From Aerococcus sp. Group 1 (lineage in GTDB: Bacteria > Bacillota > Bacilli > Lactobacillales > Aerococcaceae), in the NCBI RefSeq assembly GCF_000193205.1, contig NC_015278.1, forward strand, positions 62,001 to 126,000: a stretch of DNA of 64,000 bases. The letters run 5' to 3'. Made by a program: the position numbers and the translations under genes. A model generated the notes under the pieces. It did no database searches, was not told the origin of the DNA, and was given only the letters and a program-made list of their open reading frames with translations. Of this stretch, positions 62,671 to 64,000 are shown piece by piece (position 1 is the first letter of the stretch; every line of letters starts with the position of its first letter).

Positions 62671-62678
62671 ACCAGTTT

Positions 62679-62732
62679 ATAAAAACAGCTCCCTCTTAAG
62701 TGATAGTACTTAGGGGGAGCTGTTTTTGTATG
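62679..62732. terminator. Bidirectional terminator
   Basis: AAAAACAGCTCCC / GGGAGCTGTTTTT with internal CTTAAGT/ACTTAGG, between the convergent CoA-transferase and LysR genes. Confidence 0.92.
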
Positions 62733-62733
62733 G

Positions 62734-63624
62734 TTAATGGAGATTAGCGAGGACTTTGATGAATTTAGCCACCTGGTCATTGGGCTCCTTGGAATAGATA
62801 ATACCGTAGGGAACCCCAGGGCCAGACCAAGCCAGGGGGATAGTGATGAGGGAAGGGTGGATGTCTTCCCAAACATCTAAGGACAAGAGAATGGCTCCTG
62901 TCTGCTCACAACGGTTAAAGGTCGAAAGATCATAATAGTAAGCCGCATCGATAATATGGATACTGCGGTAGTGAGACTTGAGATAGCTTCTTAGGGCGTC
63001 ATTACTTTGACTATGGCCCTCCTTTACCATAATTAAATCCTGATCGTTGAGGTCTTCAAGTTGGATACAGGCCTTGCCTTTGAGGGGATGGTTTTTAGCC
63101 ATAGCACAGGTCAGCTTAGCTTCTTTCAAGGGCAAGAGCTGGACGTATTCTAGCCATTTCAAGGAATCGCAAGCCCCCACCATGAGGTCAAAGCCTTGGC
63201 CTAGGTGTTTAATGGTCTCGAGAATGCTTTGCTGGTTATCTTCAAAGGGCACGACTTCCAGTTTAAATTGGGGGTAGTGTTGGTTGAAACGATGCCACAA
63301 AGGAAAAAAGTCCTGGGCAGGATTTAAAAAGGACCGCCCCAAACGAATCAGGTAAGGCGATTTTTGGGCGATTTGCTTGGCTCGGTGTATGGCTTTTTGA
63401 CTTTGGTCAATAAGAGCGAGACTATCCTGGTAGAAACTGTGACCCGCTTCGGTGAGCTTAACCCCGCGACTGGAGCGTTGGAAAAGATCGAGACCCAGGA
63501 GATCTTCTAAGCGGTCGATTTGTTTCTTAACAGCAGTCGGACTGATATACAAACGTTGAGCTGCCTGGCTGAAGGACCCTTCTTGGGCCACGGCAATGAA
63601 TATTTCTAACTTGCGACTATACAT
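62734..63624 (-). CDS. LysR-family transcriptional regulator
   Basis: 296 residues. HTH MYSRKLEIFIAVAQEGSFSQAAQRLYISPTAVKKQIDRLEDLLG, then effector lobes with IRLGRSFLNPAQDFFPLWHRFNQHYPQFKLEVVPF and MAKNHPLKGKACIQLEDL. It is divergent from the aldo/keto reductase gene (150-nt spacer) and convergent with the CoA-transferase, so it may control the reductase. Its ATG follows a weak GGAGGTTAAGG. The two LysR genes flank the CoA cluster and are only distantly similar. Confidence 0.93.
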   Translation of the reverse strand: MYSRKLEIFIAVAQEGSFSQAAQRLYISPTAVKKQIDRLEDLLGLDLFQRSSRGVKLTEAGHSFYQDSLALIDQSQKAIHRAKQIAQKSPYLIRLGRSFLNPAQDFFPLWHRFNQHYPQFKLEVVPFEDNQQSILETIKHLGQGFDLMVGACDSLKWLEYVQLLPLKEAKLTCAMAKNHPLKGKACIQLEDLNDQDLIMVKEGHSQSNDALRSYLKSHYRSIHIIDAAYYYDLSTFNRCEQTGAILLSLDVWEDIHPSLITIPLAWSGPGVPYGIIYSKEPNDQVAKFIKVLANLH

Positions 63625-63775
63625 CCTTAACCTCCTGTCTACTCGCTTTAACTTCTGGTTAATACTATTATAACCTTTTTGAACTGTTAAGGCAGCGCTT
63701 TTTAGGGGATAATACTAGTGAAACAGAGTGATTTGCTTAGGATTTGTGAAAAAAGAAAGGAAAGGAAAGGAAAAA

Positions 63776-64000
63776 ATGAACAAGATTACTTTAAGTAATG
63801 GTGTCCAAATGCCGCAACTGGGTTTTGGTGTCTATCAGATTGAGGATTTGGACCTCTGCCAAGCAGCGGTAGAACATGCCTTAAAAACCGGCTACCGTCT
63901 GATCGATACCGCTGCCGCTTACTTTAACGAAGAAGCCGTGGGCAAGGCGATTCAAGCCTCTGATGTGCCACGCCAAGACATCTTCCTAGTCAGCAAGGTC
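63776..64000 (+). CDS. Aldo/keto reductase, N-terminal part (cut by window edge)
   Basis: 75 residues visible before the window ends. KITLSNGVQMPQLGFGVYQI, TGYRLIDTAAAYFNEEAVGKAI and DIFLVSKV are the first beta strands of the AKR5-type NADPH-dependent reductases (catalytic Asp in LIDTA, Tyr in AAAYFNE). Such enzymes reduce aldehydes such as methylglyoxal or 2,5-diketogluconate. The RBS region is AAAGGAAAGGAAAGG, purine-repeat rich. Divergent from the LysR gene. Confidence 0.93.
   Translation, partial: MNKITLSNGVQMPQLGFGVYQIEDLDLCQAAVEHALKTGYRLIDTAAAYFNEEAVGKAIQASDVPRQDIFLVSKV

Overview
The window looks like chromosome of a low-to-mid GC Gram-positive coccus of the Lactobacillales, most likely an Aerococcus or close Aerococcaceae relative. 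I infer this from the cdaA-cdaR-glmM operon, AdhE with catabolite-control sites, a T-box serS leader, an Apf/LysM surface protein, a FemX-like peptide-bridge enzyme and a LafB/BgsA-like glycolipid glycosyltransferase. The genus call rests on overall gene content and was not checked against a database. There is no prophage, no CRISPR array and no rRNA.

Layout. 1-8 kb: end of a LysR regulator, GNAT, DJ-1, yidD, then (minus) glmM, cdaR, cdaA, two tRNAs (Tyr, Gln), a probable niacin ECF S-component and nadC. 8-21 kb: an Apf-like LysM protein, a TPP-riboswitch thiamine salvage operon (thiM broken, thiE-thiD fused), adhE, pgeF and an M16C peptidase cut by an insertion sequence. Two nearly identical IS3-family (IS150-like) copies in direct orientation bound this stretch. 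21-29 kb: cell envelope genes (FemX, glycosyltransferase, VTT protein) and a VanR/VanS-type two-component system with a D,D-carboxypeptidase. 29-31 kb: LytTR/DUF3021 pair, a tiny acidic peptide gene and an AT-rich orphan membrane protein. 31-44 kb: guanine deaminase, a DAACS symporter, T-box-serS, msrA, ilvE, copB behind a cop box, a PatB-type C-S lyase, an orphan glnR behind its own box, and a fumarate-reductase-like flavoprotein. 44-50 kb: pentose phosphate block (rpiA, tkt, tal) with two HAD phosphatases. 50-57 kb: TetR-controlled FtsX-type ABC exporter, nitroreductase, trxB, trxA-like, inositol-phosphatase-like. 58-64 kb: LysR-flanked CoA cluster (enoyl-CoA hydratase, NMO/FabK-like flavoenzyme, CaiB-type CoA-transferase) and the start of an aldo/keto reductase.

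The most unusual content is between genes. (1) A modular family of hairpin-rich repeats (called A, B and C here) sits directly after stop codons with a short hairpin motif near AGAGTGCGACAAGCGC. Stems show compensatory changes between copies, and at 61 kb one B unit is inserted in the apical loop of a C unit, so B is or was mobile. (2) A second repeat (E), about 220-230 bp, multi-hairpin and fully palindromic, occurs twice in opposite orientation (1.7 and 35.5 kb). (3) The IS3-family element appears to favour terminator loops: removing copy 1 and its 3-bp duplication restores a perfect terminator, and a 53-bp palindrome made of IS-end sequence sits in another terminator loop. (4) Four apparent frameshifts, in thiM, the nitroreductase start and both IS orfA copies, all fall in short A-runs. 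That pattern could be sequencing error or real slippage and should be settled before any of these genes is called dead.
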